A stretch of DNA of 5,695 nucleotides, taken from the NCBI GenBank assembly GCA_014729935.1, contig WJJB01000041.1, forward strand, positions 1-5,695, written 5' to 3'. The position numbers were made by a program, and so were the translations under genes. Below, in pieces: positions 5,631 through 5,695 of this stretch. The notes below the pieces were generated by a model. That model did no database searches. It worked only from the letters and a program-made list of their open reading frames with translations, and was not told the DNA's origin. Position 1 is the stretch's first letter, and each line of letters starts with the position of its first letter. Origin of the DNA: Candidatus Bathyarchaeota archaeon (lineage in GTDB: Archaea > Asgardarchaeota > Lokiarchaeia > Sigyniarchaeales > Sigyniarchaeaceae).

Positions 5631-5695
5631 TGAATTCCCTCGCGCACCACTTCATTGTATCTTGTACCACGGACGAGGAATGATATCTCATCGAC
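5519..5695 (-). CDS. Possible C-terminal end of a gene entering from the right edge
   Basis: The minus strand is open from the window edge to TAA at 5521-5519, giving 58 residues. The first half reads plausibly as protein (DEISFLVRGTRYNEVVREGI, then FMLEAFLDKTFHEN). It overlaps the region that follows the SHOCT domain on the plus strand, where the plus-strand reading is not convincing, so a convergent overlap is possible. I do not recognise a family, and with so few residues and no start in view this may be chance. Confidence 0.22.
   Translation of the reverse strand, partial: VDEISFLVRGTRYNEVVREGIHHFRTGRESFMLEAFLDKTFHENLVLSCSGLHSLFPL

Overview
The window is archaeal. The evidence is a recognisable TFB-type transcription initiation factor (zinc ribbon plus two cyclin-like repeats), archaeal BRE/TATA-like promoter elements, and two starts preceded by GGTGA at exactly 6 nt. 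A GH57-like protein, a sphingosine-1-phosphate-lyase-like PLP enzyme remnant and a candidate ubiquitin-fold membrane protein would fit an Asgard-type archaeon. That lineage guess is inference; nothing here proves it.

Layout, left to right. (1) 1-755, minus strand: the N-terminal 251 codons of a GH57/deacetylase-barrel-like protein that runs off the left edge. (2) 901-1740, minus: a multi-pass membrane protein readable only by switching frames several times and crossing one in-frame TAG, so apparently a pseudogene. (3) 1784-3541, plus: the centrepiece, an intact 585-residue protein with two N-terminal beta-grasp/ubiquitin-like candidate regions, a PPGG repeat hinge, a low-complexity linker, a conserved-looking beta-rich domain and C-terminal membrane segment(s). 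I do not recognise it as a named family. (4) 3540-3674, plus: a 45-codon scrap of the C-terminal part of a PLP-dependent S1P-lyase/decarboxylase-like enzyme, abutting the previous stop. (5) 3675-3929: no credible gene. (6) 3980-5143, plus: a divergent TFB paralogue with a His/Gln/Glu-rich repetitive N-terminal extension, clearly richer in G+C than its left neighbours, with its own promoter and ribosome binding site. (7) 5144-5362: mostly non-coding, ending in a near-perfect TATA box. (8) 5363-5630, plus: a SHOCT domain whose frame has no usable start, so probably frameshifted. (9) 5519-5695, minus: a weak candidate gene end entering from the right.

The genes do not form an operon. Each intact gene has its own start signals, strands alternate, and broken genes lie between intact ones. 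This looks like an accessory region under turnover, where two intact genes of interest (the ubiquitin-fold-like membrane protein and the extra TFB) sit among decaying neighbours. Clustered frame errors could instead come partly from assembly indels, which read mapping would settle.
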